64,000 bases of DNA from Beijerinckia mobilis (GTDB lineage Bacteria; Pseudomonadota; Alphaproteobacteria; Rhizobiales; Beijerinckiaceae): positions 242,126 through 306,125 of the forward strand of contig NZ_JQJH01000004.1 of the NCBI RefSeq assembly GCF_000745425.1, read 5' to 3'. Below the pieces are notes generated by a model, which was not told the origin of the DNA, did not search any database, and saw nothing but the letters and a program-made list of their open reading frames with translations. Each line of letters begins with the position of its first letter. The stretch's first letter is position 1. Positions 27,701 to 36,468 of the stretch are shown here, piece by piece. A program made the position numbers and the translations under genes.

Positions 27701-27850
27701 GAACGGCCTCTGGCGACCGTCGTCATCGGCGGTCTTATCTCATCGACCTTGCTGACGCTGCTCGTCCTCCCATCTCTCTACATACGTTTCATGAGAAACA
27801 GTTCTCAGGAGAAAGTCCTTGAGGACGAATCTTTGAGCGCGCATTCGTGA
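24737..27850 (+). CDS. CzcA-like heavy-metal RND efflux pump
   Basis: Inner-membrane proton/metal antiporter of the HME-RND family, 1037 residues. Family marks are RLPVESVPDISPQQVLV at the N-terminus, two large periplasmic loops, and twelve transmembrane helices. Helix 4 reads GAIDFGMIVDGSLVVVEN, the Asp/Asp/Glu pattern of the CzcA (divalent Co/Zn/Cd/Ni) group rather than that of the monovalent CusA group. Substrate class is therefore inferred as divalent metal. The start is uncertain: GTG at 24737, 24740 or 24749, all overlapping or abutting the adaptor gene. The C-terminus ends in an acidic tail. Confidence 0.95.
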   Translation: MVIKVTQFLSRLQDHRPIVIGLLIILCLFGIADISRLPVESVPDISPQQVLVSVVAPGLATEEIEKLVTFPIEAAMSGLPDLVDLRSVSRSGVSVVYVQFADDTDINLDRTLVSQRIQQARANISVPGLSVNMGPLATGLGEIMQIEIRGAGQTLMDLNRIMTWTVAPQLKLIAGVADINVNGGAEETFEISLDPLRLNAFNLSVGDVFRAVDENNAAAGGAWIEHYAEQQIVAGRGLVRDLNDFGAIFVRTGPNGTALYLRDLGTISKAPRTRLGAVTRDGEGEIVTGTVMMLKGANSGETIAAIEEALPSIQKSLPAGVMLEPYYNRGTLTGKTIQTVKENLIIGAALVLFVLLVVIGDWRASLVIASVIPFSLICAMVGMHHIGISANLLSLGAIDFGMIVDGSLVVVENTMARRLYDHKKDFRALVVGSVAQVLRPVSFAILIIMMVYLPILTLSGIEGKMFRPMAQTVIIALMASLIYAILCVPVLTSLVLPYSKPHGDTLFIRILRRRYVPLSRWCDAHPVILFGSTLGIFLFSVFLATRLGGEFIPQLQEGSLTVNQVRLPSASLATSLRAVTLVERTLKRFPEVRAVVSSTGTAAIPTDPMGLNETDTFVFLKDSSEWTTASTQEELVTIFDKALREAVPEAQLSWSQPVQMRMDDLLSGVRTEIAISIYGDDLGVLQSIGNKIVAVLNTIPGAADVASQGSGSVPFVHIDVDRLAAARLDVRVQDVLDSVEAIGGHIGKPVVVNNALINTQVRMDPQAVASPDEIAHLRVKRMNGDTVLLSQVANITVEDGPPRITRDRIQRRMIVQANVRGRDLNSFVQEAQRAVAKEVALPPGYRLFWDGQFRNLQSAVQRLSIVVPIALALIFFLLVVALGSVRLALLVFVNLPIAATGGIIALVLRGLPFSISAGIGFIALFGVAILNGVVLISYVQQQRRSGKNAVEAAFIAAEERFRPVMATALVASLGFFPMAFSSNAGAEVERPLATVVIGGLISSTLLTLLVLPSLYIRFMRNSSQEKVLEDESLSAHS

Positions 27851-27914
27851 ATAATAGACGCAATTCCCGTGTGCCCCATGGGTCCCTTGTGTCCATGATC
27901 TTCGGGAAATGGTC

Positions 27915-28571
27915 ATGCGCGTTTTGATCGTCGAAGACGAGGAAGCTTTGGGTTCGGCCGTGCGGGACCGTGTCCGTCAGGCCGGTCATACCGCTGATTG
28001 GTTAACGCGGCTCGATGAAGCCGAGGTCGCGCTCAAGACCACCCATTATGATCTTCTACTGTTGGATCTCGGGCTCCCTGACGGCAATGGGCTGGATCTT
28101 CTCAAGAAGATCCGCGCGGGCAAGGGGAGAATTGCGGTATTGATCGTTACCGCGCATGACCAGATCAGCGATCGCATCGCCGGTCTTGCCGCAGGGGCCG
28201 ATGATTATATCGTCAAGCCTTTCGATCTCGACGAGCTTGTGGCCCGGATCGATGCTGTCTACCGTCGTTACATTCCCGTTGCCGAAAAGAGCCTGAGGAT
28301 TGGCGATATCTCTCTCGACCTGCAGAGAAAAAATGTCATGAAAGGCGAGGTTCCGATCGAACTGACGGCGAAGGAATGGGCGATCCTCGAATTTCTGGCG
28401 CGTCATCCGGATATGATCAGTTCGAAGGAACGGATCGAGGAATCTCTCTATGGTTTCGATGAAGAGATTGAAAGCAATGCCATAGAAGTTTTCGTCAGCC
28501 GCATCCGCAAGAAGCTTGGCTCCTCGATCATCCGGACGGTGCGGGGCCGTGGCTATAGCCTCGGGAAATAG
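27915..28571 (+). CDS. OmpR-family response regulator of the efflux locus
   Basis: Two-component transcription factor. The receiver domain has acidic pocket residues EDEE (7-10), phospho-acceptor Asp51 in LLLLDLGLPDG, Thr in VTAHD and Lys in DYIVKPFDLDEL. The winged-helix domain covers about 125-219 (LTAKEWAILEFLARHP; VRGRGYSLGK). GGGAA lies 6 bases before the chosen ATG. It is 64 bases downstream of the RND gene and 17 bases before the sensor kinase, so it probably autoregulates the whole locus. The nearest relatives by eye are CzcR/QseB/TctD-type regulators. Confidence 0.95.
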   Translation: MRVLIVEDEEALGSAVRDRVRQAGHTADWLTRLDEAEVALKTTHYDLLLLDLGLPDGNGLDLLKKIRAGKGRIAVLIVTAHDQISDRIAGLAAGADDYIVKPFDLDELVARIDAVYRRYIPVAEKSLRIGDISLDLQRKNVMKGEVPIELTAKEWAILEFLARHPDMISSKERIEESLYGFDEEIESNAIEVFVSRIRKKLGSSIIRTVRGRGYSLGK

Positions 28572-28588
28572 GACACAGCGGGAACAAT

Positions 28589-29974
28589 ATGAAACATTGG
28601 AGCCTCGCGGCGCGGATCATTGCCAGCGTTGTCATTGTCATTACAGCTTGTATCATTCCGCTGGCAATATCCGTTGGCTGGTTTACGCGCTATGAAGTCA
28701 CCGAACGGCTGGATAATTCCCTGCAGGAAGTGGCGGAACGTCTCGAATTCGTCGCCGCCTCCATCCAGAAAAAGCCGGCGATGAACCAGGTTGCGTTTCT
28801 GCCGGGTATCGATCCGCGCTCGCTTGCCTATCAGATCGTGGATCCTGCCGGTGCGGTGTTACTCCGGTCGCAGAATGCGCCGGAAAGCGCCTATCAATGG
28901 CCGGTGGAGGAAGGTTTTCTCGATGCGAAACATTTCCGCGTTTTCGTGGCGCATTCCTCATCCACGCCCTATTATATTTTCGTCGGTGAGCCGCACCTTC
29001 ATCGTTATGGCGCGTTGAGGCGGGCGGCTATCATTTCCATCCTGCCGATCCTGTTGTTCCTGCCCTGTGTTTGGCTTCTGGTCCGCTGGAGCGTTCATCG
29101 CGCCCTCAAGCCGTTGATAGAGCTGCAGGGGGAAATTGGCAGACGCGGCGACGCCAATCTCGAGCCCATTCCAGCCCTTGATCTTCCCGATGAAATTGCG
29201 CCGATCCGTGCCGCCGTCAATCTCCTTCTTGTGCGTCTCAAGAAAGCACTGGCGACCGAGCGTATGTTTGCGACAAACAGCGCGCATGAATTACGCAATC
29301 CCATCGCCGGGCTTCTGGCGCAGGCTCAGCTTCTCAACGAACAGCTTCGGACAAGTGAATTTGCGCCTCGCGCCCTTTCCATCTTCAATCAGGCGAAAAG
29401 AATTTCCCGGCTGACGGAAAAACTGCTGCAGCTTTCACGGGCTACTTCTGGCATTACGCTGAAAAGCGAGCGGTTCGACCTGCTTTCGGTTCTTTACGTT
29501 CTGGTCGATGAATATTCGGGTACGCGTCCCGGCAATCGGCAAATCAGGATCAACGAGAGTGATATCAAGCATTTCTACATTCAGGGCGATTTGGATACGG
29601 CGGCGATCCTCTTACGCAACCTGATTGAAAATGCCGTCAATCACGGCGATGTAAATTACCCGATCGATGTTACCGTTTCCGCGGATGGTTGCATCGAAGT
29701 CGCGAATGAATCCACGCCTATCAATCCCGGCCTCTTGACCGCACTGACGGATCCTTTTGTGCGTGGAAATGCTTCTTCGGAAGGCGGTGGTCTCGGGTTG
29801 GCGATCGTCTCCAATATCGTGTCACAAATGAACGGGCATATGACGATCAACTCGCCGATACCCGGAACAAAAAGCGGATTTTCTATAAAGATTTGTTTTC
29901 ACCAGGTCACGATCATCAAGAATGATGATGTCTCGAATGATTTCAATGAGACTGCATCCAATTCGGTACAATAA
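28589..29974 (+). CDS. Sensor histidine kinase of the efflux locus
   Basis: Membrane-bound kinase of 461 residues. Two transmembrane helices (about 9-31 and 145-166) flank a periplasmic sensor region of roughly 110 residues with no visible Cys- or His-cluster. A HAMP-like linker follows, then the dimerisation domain with phospho-acceptor His233 in NSAHELRNPIAG. The catalytic domain has the N-box LIENAVNHGD and the G-box GGGLGLAIVSNIV. GGGA precedes ATG at good spacing. It pairs with the upstream regulator, presumably sensing periplasmic metal. Confidence 0.93.
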   Translation: MKHWSLAARIIASVVIVITACIIPLAISVGWFTRYEVTERLDNSLQEVAERLEFVAASIQKKPAMNQVAFLPGIDPRSLAYQIVDPAGAVLLRSQNAPESAYQWPVEEGFLDAKHFRVFVAHSSSTPYYIFVGEPHLHRYGALRRAAIISILPILLFLPCVWLLVRWSVHRALKPLIELQGEIGRRGDANLEPIPALDLPDEIAPIRAAVNLLLVRLKKALATERMFATNSAHELRNPIAGLLAQAQLLNEQLRTSEFAPRALSIFNQAKRISRLTEKLLQLSRATSGITLKSERFDLLSVLYVLVDEYSGTRPGNRQIRINESDIKHFYIQGDLDTAAILLRNLIENAVNHGDVNYPIDVTVSADGCIEVANESTPINPGLLTALTDPFVRGNASSEGGGLGLAIVSNIVSQMNGHMTINSPIPGTKSGFSIKICFHQVTIIKNDDVSNDFNETASNSVQ

Positions 29975-30105
29975 CGGTATTCTGTGGAAAAAACTTCAAG
30001 GTGTCAGCGCGACCATCCAGGCCATTGTTTCCTTGCCGATGAACGTTCATGCATGGAATGGCCTGTTTCTCGAGAGTGACTTGGATCGGAAGGTTGGAAA
30101 TCGGC

Positions 30106-30792
30106 ATGCGACGAGAGCAACATTATATCGATCGTATCGGATGGCTGCGCGCGGCTATCCTCGGAGCCAATGATGGGATCATCTCGACATCCAGCCTCAT
30201 TCTTGGCGTTGCCTCGGCGTCAGTCCCGCAACAGAATATTCTTTTGACAGGCGTGGCCGGCCTGATCGCCGGTGCCATGTCGATGGCCGCTGGAGAATAT
30301 GTCTCGGTGAGTTCGCAGGCGGATACGGAAAAGGCCGATCTCGCCCGTGAAAAGCGCGAACTTCATGATGATCCCGAATTCGAAAAAAAGGAGCTGGCCC
30401 GCATTTATGTCGGGCGCGGCGTCGACGCTGGTCTTGCTCAACAGGTTGCGGAACAGCTCATGGCCAAGGATGCGTTGAGTGCGCATGCGCGGGACGAGCT
30501 TGGCATTTCAGACGCAAATGGCGCGCGGCCCCTTCAGGCGGCCTTGGCGTCGGCCGTCAGCTTTTCAGCAGGTGCGGCCGCGCCGCTCCTGCTGGTGCTT
30601 TTTTCACCGCCGCACATATTGATGTGGGTTGTGGGTGGCGGCTCGCTCATTTTTCTGGCGGCGCTTGGCGTGGTCGGTGCAAAGGCTGGCGGTGTGCCGG
30701 TGCTGCAGCCCACGGCCAGGGTTACCTTTTGGGGCGCCTTTGCGATGGCGATCACGGCTGCGATCGGCGCCTTGTTCGGCACATCGGTTTAA
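30106..30792 (+). CDS. VIT1/CCC1 family membrane transporter
   Basis: Transporter of the vacuolar iron transporter family, 228 residues, likely exporting Fe(II) or Mn(II) across the inner membrane. It shows the family start (HYIDRIGWLRAAILGANDGI), a helix with GLIAGAMSMAAGEYVSVSSQ, a cytoplasmic Glu-rich metal-binding helix pair (about 75-130, REKRELHDDPEFEKKELARI), then three C-terminal helices. The start at 30106 is chosen because GGAA precedes it and the family begins here. It follows the two-component genes on the same strand by 131 bases and may form part of the metal locus. Confidence 0.92.
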   Translation: MRREQHYIDRIGWLRAAILGANDGIISTSSLILGVASASVPQQNILLTGVAGLIAGAMSMAAGEYVSVSSQADTEKADLAREKRELHDDPEFEKKELARIYVGRGVDAGLAQQVAEQLMAKDALSAHARDELGISDANGARPLQAALASAVSFSAGAAAPLLLVLFSPPHILMWVVGGGSLIFLAALGVVGAKAGGVPVLQPTARVTFWGAFAMAITAAIGALFGTSV

Positions 30793-30822
30793 GAGTGCTC
30801 AGGCCGACAAGCTCGGTGTCGG

Positions 30823-32070
30823 TCAGAGGAACATTCCGGCCACGGCCCCGCTCATACAGGTGGCCAATGTGCCGGAAATCAGGGAACGCGGCGCGAGATT
30901 GGCGATCTCCTTTCTGCGTTCCGGAATCATCGCGCTGATACCGCCGATCATAATGCCGAGACTGCCGAAATTTGCGAAACCGCAAAGAGAATAAGTGAGA
31001 ATGATGCGGGAGCGCGGCGTCAGGCTCTCGGACGGCAGATGGGCAAGGTCCAGATAGGCGACGAATTCATTGAGGACCGTCTTGGTGCCCATGAGCCGGG
31101 CGGCCGTCTCTATATCCTCGCCGGGGATGCCGATCAGCCACATAATGGGCTTGAAGAGCCAGCCGAACAGCGCCTGAAGCGTGAGGGGCTCGGCCAATGA
31201 CAACGGCAGCGTGGCGAGACTGGCGTTGACGAGCGTCACCAGGGCGACCAGAACGATCAACATTCCAATAATGCCGGCGAGGAAGCCGACACCGTCCAAA
31301 GTGCCTTGCGCGATCGCTTCCATGCTGCTCGATGCCGTTTCGAACTGTTGGAGCGTTGCTTCTTCGCCCTGTTGTGGATTGAAAGGAACCATCAGCGAGG
31401 CGACAGCAAGCGCCGCCGGCGTCGAAATCAGCGAAGCGATGAGAATATTGCCGAGTGCCTCGGGGATGACGGGTTCCAGCAGGCTTGCATAAATGACCAT
31501 GACCGTGCCGGCGATGCCCGCCATGCCGCAGCTCATCAGAGCGAAAAGTTCGCCTCGTTGCATGGTTTTGAGATAGGGGCGCACGAGGAGCGGCGCCTCG
31601 ATCATGCCGACGAAAATATGTACGGCTGCTCCAAGCCCGAGTGCGCCGCCGATGCCGAGGCTGCGCTGCAGGCAGAAGGCGAGGGCTCCGACGATTTTCT
31701 GCAAAACACCCCAATAGAGCAGAAGCGATGCGAGCGCGCTGATGACGAGGACGAGTGGAAAGGCGCGAAAACCGAGCAGAAAACTTGCGCCTGGATTAAC
31801 CTCCGTAAAGGGAAGTGTCCCGCCGGCGAGATAGCCAAAGACGAGACGTGTTCCCGCATCGGTCGCCTCCTGAAGCGCATGCACGCCTTTGGTGAGCCAG
31901 GCGAATAATGTGAGTGCCGGGGGAAATTTCGCCAAAAGCAGCGCGAGGGCGATCTGGAGGGTAACACCGCCAAGCACAAGCCGCGGCCGGACCTTCCACC
32001 GATCCTCACTGAAAAGCCAGGCGATGGTCAGCAGGCCAAGAAGGCCGAAAAACCCATGAAGTAGAGCCAT
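30823..32070 (-). CDS. Concentrative nucleoside transporter (NupC/CNT family)
   Basis: Inner-membrane nucleoside/cation symporter, about 415 residues with eight or more hydrophobic segments. Family blocks are seen in order: VNPGASFLLGFRAFPLVLV, the substrate loop GMIEAPLLVRPYL, TKTVLNEFVAYLDL and TYSLCGFANFGSLGIMIGG. The ATG at 32070 begins the hydrophobic N-terminus (MALLHGFFGLLGLL); a TTG 18 codons upstream is an alternative. It converges with the VIT1 gene with about 30 bases between. It looks like ordinary salvage metabolism, outside the metal locus. Confidence 0.93.
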   Translation of the reverse strand: MALLHGFFGLLGLLTIAWLFSEDRWKVRPRLVLGGVTLQIALALLLAKFPPALTLFAWLTKGVHALQEATDAGTRLVFGYLAGGTLPFTEVNPGASFLLGFRAFPLVLVISALASLLLYWGVLQKIVGALAFCLQRSLGIGGALGLGAAVHIFVGMIEAPLLVRPYLKTMQRGELFALMSCGMAGIAGTVMVIYASLLEPVIPEALGNILIASLISTPAALAVASLMVPFNPQQGEEATLQQFETASSSMEAIAQGTLDGVGFLAGIIGMLIVLVALVTLVNASLATLPLSLAEPLTLQALFGWLFKPIMWLIGIPGEDIETAARLMGTKTVLNEFVAYLDLAHLPSESLTPRSRIILTYSLCGFANFGSLGIMIGGISAMIPERRKEIANLAPRSLISGTLATCMSGAVAGMFL

Positions 32071-32326
32071 TGAGGAAGCCGGAAAGAATGTCGGGCCGGT
32101 ACGGCGGGCATCATCTTCGAACAAAAGCCAAGATTATGCCAGCTCTGTACACGGAGCTTCCGGAATCAACCTCCCCGATATCAAGTCTCGATATTCCAAT
32201 TTATTGGGATTATTGAGGTCCGGTGGGAAGCCACCCCCGTAGTTGCCGGGGCCAAGTCGCGGGCCAAAGCCGCAATGAATCATTCTCATTACGGTTTGGT
32301 ATCAAGCCCACCGTGACATTCGCTTC

Positions 32327-33094
32327 TCAGCCGCGGCCGACGAAGGGCATTTTCGTCGCCATGACGGTCATGAACAGTACATTCGCATCGAGCGGCAGGC
32401 TCGCCATATAGGCCACGGCGCGGGCGGCTTCCTTTACATCCATCACCGGCTCGGCCCGCACCGACCCATCGGGCTGCAGAATGCCTTTCGCCATCCGCTC
32501 AGTCATCTCCGTTGCGGCATTGCCGATATCGATCTGGCCGACGGCGATATCATAGGCGCGTCCATCGAGGGATGCGGATTTGGTGAGGCCGGTCACGCCG
32601 TGTTTCGTCGCCGTATAGGGTGATGAAAAGGGGCGGGGCGCTTCCGCTGAAATGGATCCATTGTTGATGATGCGGCCGCCGCGCGGCACCTGTTCCTTCA
32701 TCAGGCGGAAGGCCTGCTGAATGCAGAGAAAAGTGCCGGTGAGGTTGACGTCCACAACCGCGCGCCATTGAGCATAGGTGAGCTCTTCAAACGGCACCGG
32801 CGGGGCGCCGGTGCCCGCATTGTTGAACAGAAGATCGAGACGGCCGAATCGGGACCGACAGGCTTCAAAGGCGACCACGACCTGTTCGGGATCACTCACA
32901 TCGGCGGCAAAACAGGCGATATCGGCTTTTCCGGTTTGAGCGGCGATTGCTGCTGTCTCATCGAGTTTTTCAAGCCGGCGGCCGACGAGAAACAGGGAAT
33001 AGCCTTCCCCATGCAGGGCGAGCGCGACCGCGCGGCCGATGCCGGAGCCCGCGCCCGTGATCAAGGCGATTTTGCCGGTGCCGCTTGCGCCCAT
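32327..33094 (-). CDS. Short-chain dehydrogenase/reductase
   Basis: NAD(P)-dependent oxidoreductase of 255 residues with a Rossmann fold. Motifs are [13 protein letters not shown] (cofactor), NNAGTG, catalytic Ser in [10 protein letters not shown], and YTATK (Tyr-x3-Lys). The basic residues GRR after the second strand favour NADPH (inference). The start at 33094 matches the family and lies four bases after the hydroxypyruvate isomerase stop, so the two are cotranscribed and probably coupled. The substrate is unknown; a hydroxy- or keto-acid related to the neighbour's product is plausible. Confidence 0.92.
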   Translation of the reverse strand: MGASGTGKIALITGAGSGIGRAVALALHGEGYSLFLVGRRLEKLDETAAIAAQTGKADIACFAADVSDPEQVVVAFEACRSRFGRLDLLFNNAGTGAPPVPFEELTYAQWRAVVDVNLTGTFLCIQQAFRLMKEQVPRGGRIINNGSISAEAPRPFSSPYTATKHGVTGLTKSASLDGRAYDIAVGQIDIGNAATEMTERMAKGILQPDGSVRAEPVMDVKEAARAVAYMASLPLDANVLFMTVMATKMPFVGRG

Positions 33095-33098
33095 AAGT

Positions 33099-33884
33099 TT
33101 AATCCCGTTTTGATGCTGTGAGAGCCGTGAGCCAGGAAAGGCCCTCGCGTGTGCCGGCGCGCGGTCGGTATTCGCAGCCGATAAAACCGTCATAGCCAAG
33201 ACGGTCGATTTCGTCGAAGAGAAAAGCGGCATTCAGCTCTTCGCTAACAGGTTCGTGACGCGAGGGCACGCTCGCCACCTGAATGTGACCGATAAGGGGT
33301 ATGAGTTGCCGAAGGGCCATGGCGACGTCGCCGTGAAGAATCTGGCGATGATAGATGTCGAATTGCAGTTTGAGATTAGGCAGGTGGAGCCGCTCGATGA
33401 GGGCTGCGGCATAGGCGAAATCATCGAGGAAGTAACCCGGCATGTCGCGCCGGTTGATGGGCTCGATCAGCAGCGTAATGCCTTTTGGTTCCAACTGCCC
33501 GGCTGTATGAACGAGCGCCTCTTCGTAAGCATGGCAGGCTTTCGGATCGTTACGGTCGGCGATTCCTGCCATGAGATGCAGCCGTTTCGTTCCTGCGGCT
33601 TCAGCATGGCGCAGAGCGTTGTTGATCCCCTCACGCAGACGCGTCGCGGCTTCGGGAAGCGCGGCAAGACCGCGCTCGCCCGCCGCCCAATCACCGGGTG
33701 GCAAATTGAAGAGTACGCAGGTGAGCTTGTTGGCGACGAGCCGCGCCGCGACCGCTTCCGGGTCTTCCTCATAGGGGAACATATATTCCACAGCCGTGAA
33801 GCCGGCATCGGCCGCCGCATCGAAACGATCGAGGAAGGGAAGTTCGGTGAAAAGGAATGACAGATTGGCGGCGAAGACAGGCAT
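33099..33884 (-). CDS. hyi: Hydroxypyruvate isomerase / OtnI-type TIM-barrel isomerase
   Basis: Xylose-isomerase-like TIM barrel of 261 residues that interconverts hydroxypyruvate with tartronate semialdehyde or, in the OtnI subgroup, 2-oxo-tetronates. Visible marks are [15 protein letters not shown] at the N-terminus, the metal-binding Glu in [24 protein letters not shown] (Asp/His), [13 protein letters not shown] and [11 protein letters not shown] near the C-terminus. First gene of a pair with the SDR. No tartronate-semialdehyde reductase of the GlxR kind is adjacent, so which substrate applies is open. Confidence 0.9.
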   Translation of the reverse strand: MPVFAANLSFLFTELPFLDRFDAAADAGFTAVEYMFPYEEDPEAVAARLVANKLTCVLFNLPPGDWAAGERGLAALPEAATRLREGINNALRHAEAAGTKRLHLMAGIADRNDPKACHAYEEALVHTAGQLEPKGITLLIEPINRRDMPGYFLDDFAYAAALIERLHLPNLKLQFDIYHRQILHGDVAMALRQLIPLIGHIQVASVPSRHEPVSEELNAAFLFDEIDRLGYDGFIGCEYRPRAGTREGLSWLTALTASKRD

Positions 33885-34041
33885 GCAAGCTCGCTGGGAA
33901 TGAGCCTTGATCTGGATAGGGATCGGCCAAGGCTCAGGAGCTATAGGCTTGGCGTCACAGGCATTTTTTTAGCCGCGATTTCGTCGTGCGAACGGCTGAT
34001 GGTGCCGTCAGCTTGCGGGCAGGCCGTTCAAATGAGACCGA

Positions 34042-34725
34042 TCAGGCGAGATTGAGTGACGCGACGGCGTGCCACAATTGATCGTAATGGCTGATGACTT
34101 TGTCCGGCTTGTAATAAGCGATTGGTTGATCGGTATAGCCAAAATCCACGGCAATGACCGGCACGGCCGCGTTGCGTGCTGTCTCGACATCGACTTTCGT
34201 GTCGCCGACCATGATTGTCCGGTGCGCATCGCCTCCCGCCCGCGCGATGGTCTGCAACAGCGCCCCTCCATCCGGCTTCGAGACCGCGAAAGTATTCTTG
34301 CCGCAGATGGCCTTGAACCTTTCCTTGACGCCGAGTTGATCGAGGAGAAGCCTTGAGGGATGTTCGATTTTGTTGGTGCAGACCGCGAAGATCCAACCGT
34401 TCTGCTCAAATCTGTCGAGTGCCGCAGAGACACCCGGATAGAGCTGCGTGGCGTCGCAAATATGCGCCTCGTAATGCGCCAGATAGGCGTCGAACATTTC
34501 TTCGAGCTTGGCTTCCGAAACGGTGACGCCGCTGGCTTTGAGGCCGCGCTCTATGAGTGCTCTGGCTCCCGCGCCCACCATCGGCCTTGCCTGTTCCGTC
34601 GGCAGCGGAGGCAGATTTTCCCGGCCGAGAATGACGTTCAGGGTGGCGATGAGATCGATCGCCGTATCGGCCAGAGTGCCGTCGAGATCGAACACAAGGA
34701 GTGGAGCGGAACGGATGTCGGACAT
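34042..34725 (-). CDS. gph: Phosphoglycolate phosphatase, HAD family
   Basis: HAD-superfamily phosphatase of 227 residues that removes 2-phosphoglycolate. Motif I is FDLDGTLADTAIDL (two Asp), followed by the helical cap, motif II within AVCTNKIEHPS, Lys in FAVSKPDGGAL, and motif IV in IMVGDTKVDVETA. Length and motif spacing match Gph. It stands alone on the minus strand, about 150 bases upstream of the isomerase/SDR pair in the direction of transcription, a setting that suits glycolate/glyoxylate metabolism. Other small HAD phosphatases cannot be fully excluded. Confidence 0.88.
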   Translation of the reverse strand: MSDIRSAPLLVFDLDGTLADTAIDLIATLNVILGRENLPPLPTEQARPMVGAGARALIERGLKASGVTVSEAKLEEMFDAYLAHYEAHICDATQLYPGVSAALDRFEQNGWIFAVCTNKIEHPSRLLLDQLGVKERFKAICGKNTFAVSKPDGGALLQTIARAGGDAHRTIMVGDTKVDVETARNAAVPVIAVDFGYTDQPIAYYKPDKVISHYDQLWHAVASLNLA

Positions 34726-34948
34726 GCCTTGAGCGTAGTGTCGAATTGTCGCGGGATCAACCCGTCTGCTATGCGGGAAATGCAGCTATAGGGTTCCCTC
34801 CGGTCTCGTGCCTTCCGGGGCAGAGGGCCCAGGTGCACAAGGTAGAGGGACACAAAGCAGGAGGATCCTTGAGGGTTCTCATTCTGAAGAGCTGATATAA
34901 AAGGCGATACGGCCGATGGCCGTTGGAGAAGCACCCGGATAACAGACG

Positions 34949-35359
34949 ATGAGACCATTCGCCTCTTTTCTTTCCAGCTTTTGTATCTGCCGGAAACCGC
35001 TCGCATTATTGGCTTTGGCCGCAATGGTTGCGAGTTTTGCGGGGCCCACCCGCGCGGCCAATTATGAATTCCTTGCCGCTCCCGATATCGCGCTCAACCG
35101 AATTTATCGTCTCGATCGCGCCACCGGCGAAGTAGGGGCTTGCCAATATGGGCTGAGCGAGAAGGAAGGCACCGTTGGGGTGACGCTCTGTTATCCCCCG
35201 GGCCAGGGTGCCGGACCGCAGGCATCGAGCGAATATGCATTGATCGCTTCGCATCACGAAAAAGAAGGTGGCGTGTTTCGTGTCGACGTGCGCACCGGCA
35301 CGATGTCGATCTGCTATGTTCTGAACGATGTCGTCGTCTGCACCGCCCAAGCGCGATAA
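34949..35359 (+). CDS. Small secreted protein of unknown function (136 aa)
   Basis: A signal peptide with basic head and hydrophobic core (LALLALAAMVASFAGPTRA) is cleaved probably after ALA-type PTRAA. The mature part is about 100 residues with short strands (NRIYRLDRATGEVGACQYGL; GGVFRVDVRTGTMSICYVLN), a repeated pattern 'YRLDxxTGxxxxCxY' suggesting two similar beta-meander units, each with a Cys. Family not recognised, though such proteins occur widely in Hyphomicrobiales. It stands alone upstream of a repeat-filled gap and rpiA. Confidence 0.75.
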   Translation: MRPFASFLSSFCICRKPLALLALAAMVASFAGPTRAANYEFLAAPDIALNRIYRLDRATGEVGACQYGLSEKEGTVGVTLCYPPGQGAGPQASSEYALIASHHEKEGGVFRVDVRTGTMSICYVLNDVVVCTAQAR

Positions 35360-35409
35360 TGCCGGATCTCATAGGGCATGATTCCTTGAGACTGACCTCA
35401 TCGCGACCT

Positions 35410-35512
35410 GAAGCATTTTCCCTTTTCGTTGAATCGCCTCGCGATTTCATACCTTTGAAAATGCTTTATTTTCTTCCATGAAGCATTTCCGGATATATCC
35501 GAAATGCTTTAG
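35410..35512. repeat. Mosaic repeat, two-module copy
   Basis: Module A: GAAGCATTTTC...GAAAATGC with the inner palindrome GAATCGCCTCGCGATTTC. Module B: GAAGCATTTCCGGA and TCCGAAATGCTTTAGC, an inverted repeat around ATA. Same plan as the element at 40852-40955. Confidence 0.75.
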
Positions 35513-35514
35513 CT

Positions 35515-35530
35515 CCCCGCAACTGCGGGG
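35515..35530. repeat. Short GC hairpin CCCCGC-N4-GCGGGG
   Basis: Perfect 6-bp stem with AACT loop. The same stem with other loops occurs at 40173-40188 and 60708-60723, in other intergenic regions. Confidence 0.55.
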
Positions 35531-35738
35531 TGGTGGTTCACAAGCCCGACCGTATGGATTCCGATAAATTGGGATTCATGAGCCTTGGTATAGGCCGTTT
35601 GTCTTGGTGACTGCCGTCACCGTTTGCAACGGGGGGCTTGACGGAAGCGGGGTTCCGGCGCAAATGCCTCGGCGCAAAGGGGACTTGCGAGGCACTCTGT
35701 CTTGTGCTCCTTTCACGGCCTCCCTTTCGAGAACCATC

Positions 35739-36449
35739 ATGGCCTCCCTGAATCCCGACGACGCGAAACGCCTTGCCGCGGCCAAGGCTCTGGAACTGGT
35801 GAAGCCGGGCATGCGTCTCGGCCTTGGCACCGGAACGACGGCAGCGCATTTCGTTGATCTTTTGGGCGCCAAAGTCGCGGAGGGACTCGATGTGCGTTGC
35901 GTTCCGACTTCGGAACGGACCCGCACCCAGGCCGCCTCCTTTCAGATCCCGCTGACGACGCTCGATGAAATGCCGCAGCTCGATCTCACTGTCGATGGCG
36001 CGGATGAATTCGATCCGCATCTCCGGCTCATCAAAGGCGGTGGCGGCGCGCATTTGCGCGAGAAAATAGTGGCCTGCGCTTCGGAGCGTCTCGTCATTAT
36101 CACCGATGCGTCCAAGGCGGTGCAAACGCTCGGCAAATTTCCGTTACCGGTCGAGATCAACGTGTTCGGCAACGAAGCGACGCGCCAGATGATCCAGCGT
36201 GTGGCATCGGCCTGCAGCTGCGAGGGTGAAGTCAAATTCCGGCTGAACCCGAGTGGGCATCCCTTCGTTACCGACAATGGACATTATATCGTCGACTGTT
36301 TTTTCGGGGCGATACCCGACCCCGAAAAGCTTTCCTGCGCGCTTCTCGAGATTCCCGGCGTGATTGAACACGGACTCTTTTTGGGACTGGCCAAGGCGGT
36401 GATTTGCGCCGGGCCGGAAGGTATCGAGATTTTTGGCCAGATCGATTGA
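35739..36449 (+). CDS. rpiA: Ribose-5-phosphate isomerase A
   Basis: Interconverts ribose-5-phosphate and ribulose-5-phosphate in the pentose phosphate pathway. Family motifs: [15 protein letters not shown] (phosphate loop), [11 protein letters not shown] with the catalytic Asp, [14 protein letters not shown] with Lys and Glu, and [10 protein letters not shown]. The 236 residues from MASLNPDD match the usual length. The frame continues 45 codons upstream without similarity. It is followed 19 bases later by the DUF2059 gene and then gor, an arrangement common in Hyphomicrobiales. Confidence 0.96.
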   Translation: MASLNPDDAKRLAAAKALELVKPGMRLGLGTGTTAAHFVDLLGAKVAEGLDVRCVPTSERTRTQAASFQIPLTTLDEMPQLDLTVDGADEFDPHLRLIKGGGGAHLREKIVACASERLVIITDASKAVQTLGKFPLPVEINVFGNEATRQMIQRVASACSCEGEVKFRLNPSGHPFVTDNGHYIVDCFFGAIPDPEKLSCALLEIPGVIEHGLFLGLAKAVICAGPEGIEIFGQID

Positions 36450-36468
36450 GGCATAGGCTGGTTTCTTT

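Larger units (their letters stand above)
35360..35738. other. Intergenic region upstream of rpiA with repeats
   Basis: Holds a complete mosaic repeat (35410-35512) followed directly by a short GC hairpin (35515-35530). The rpiA frame is open back to 35604, but the upstream part has no RpiA similarity. No gene is supported here. Confidence 0.6.

Noticed and set aside
21108..30800. Metal locus as an integrative island at tRNA-Glu
   Set aside because: No integrase gene and no second copy of the tRNA 3' end was found by eye at the right side. Horizontal transfer remains possible but this mechanism is unsupported.
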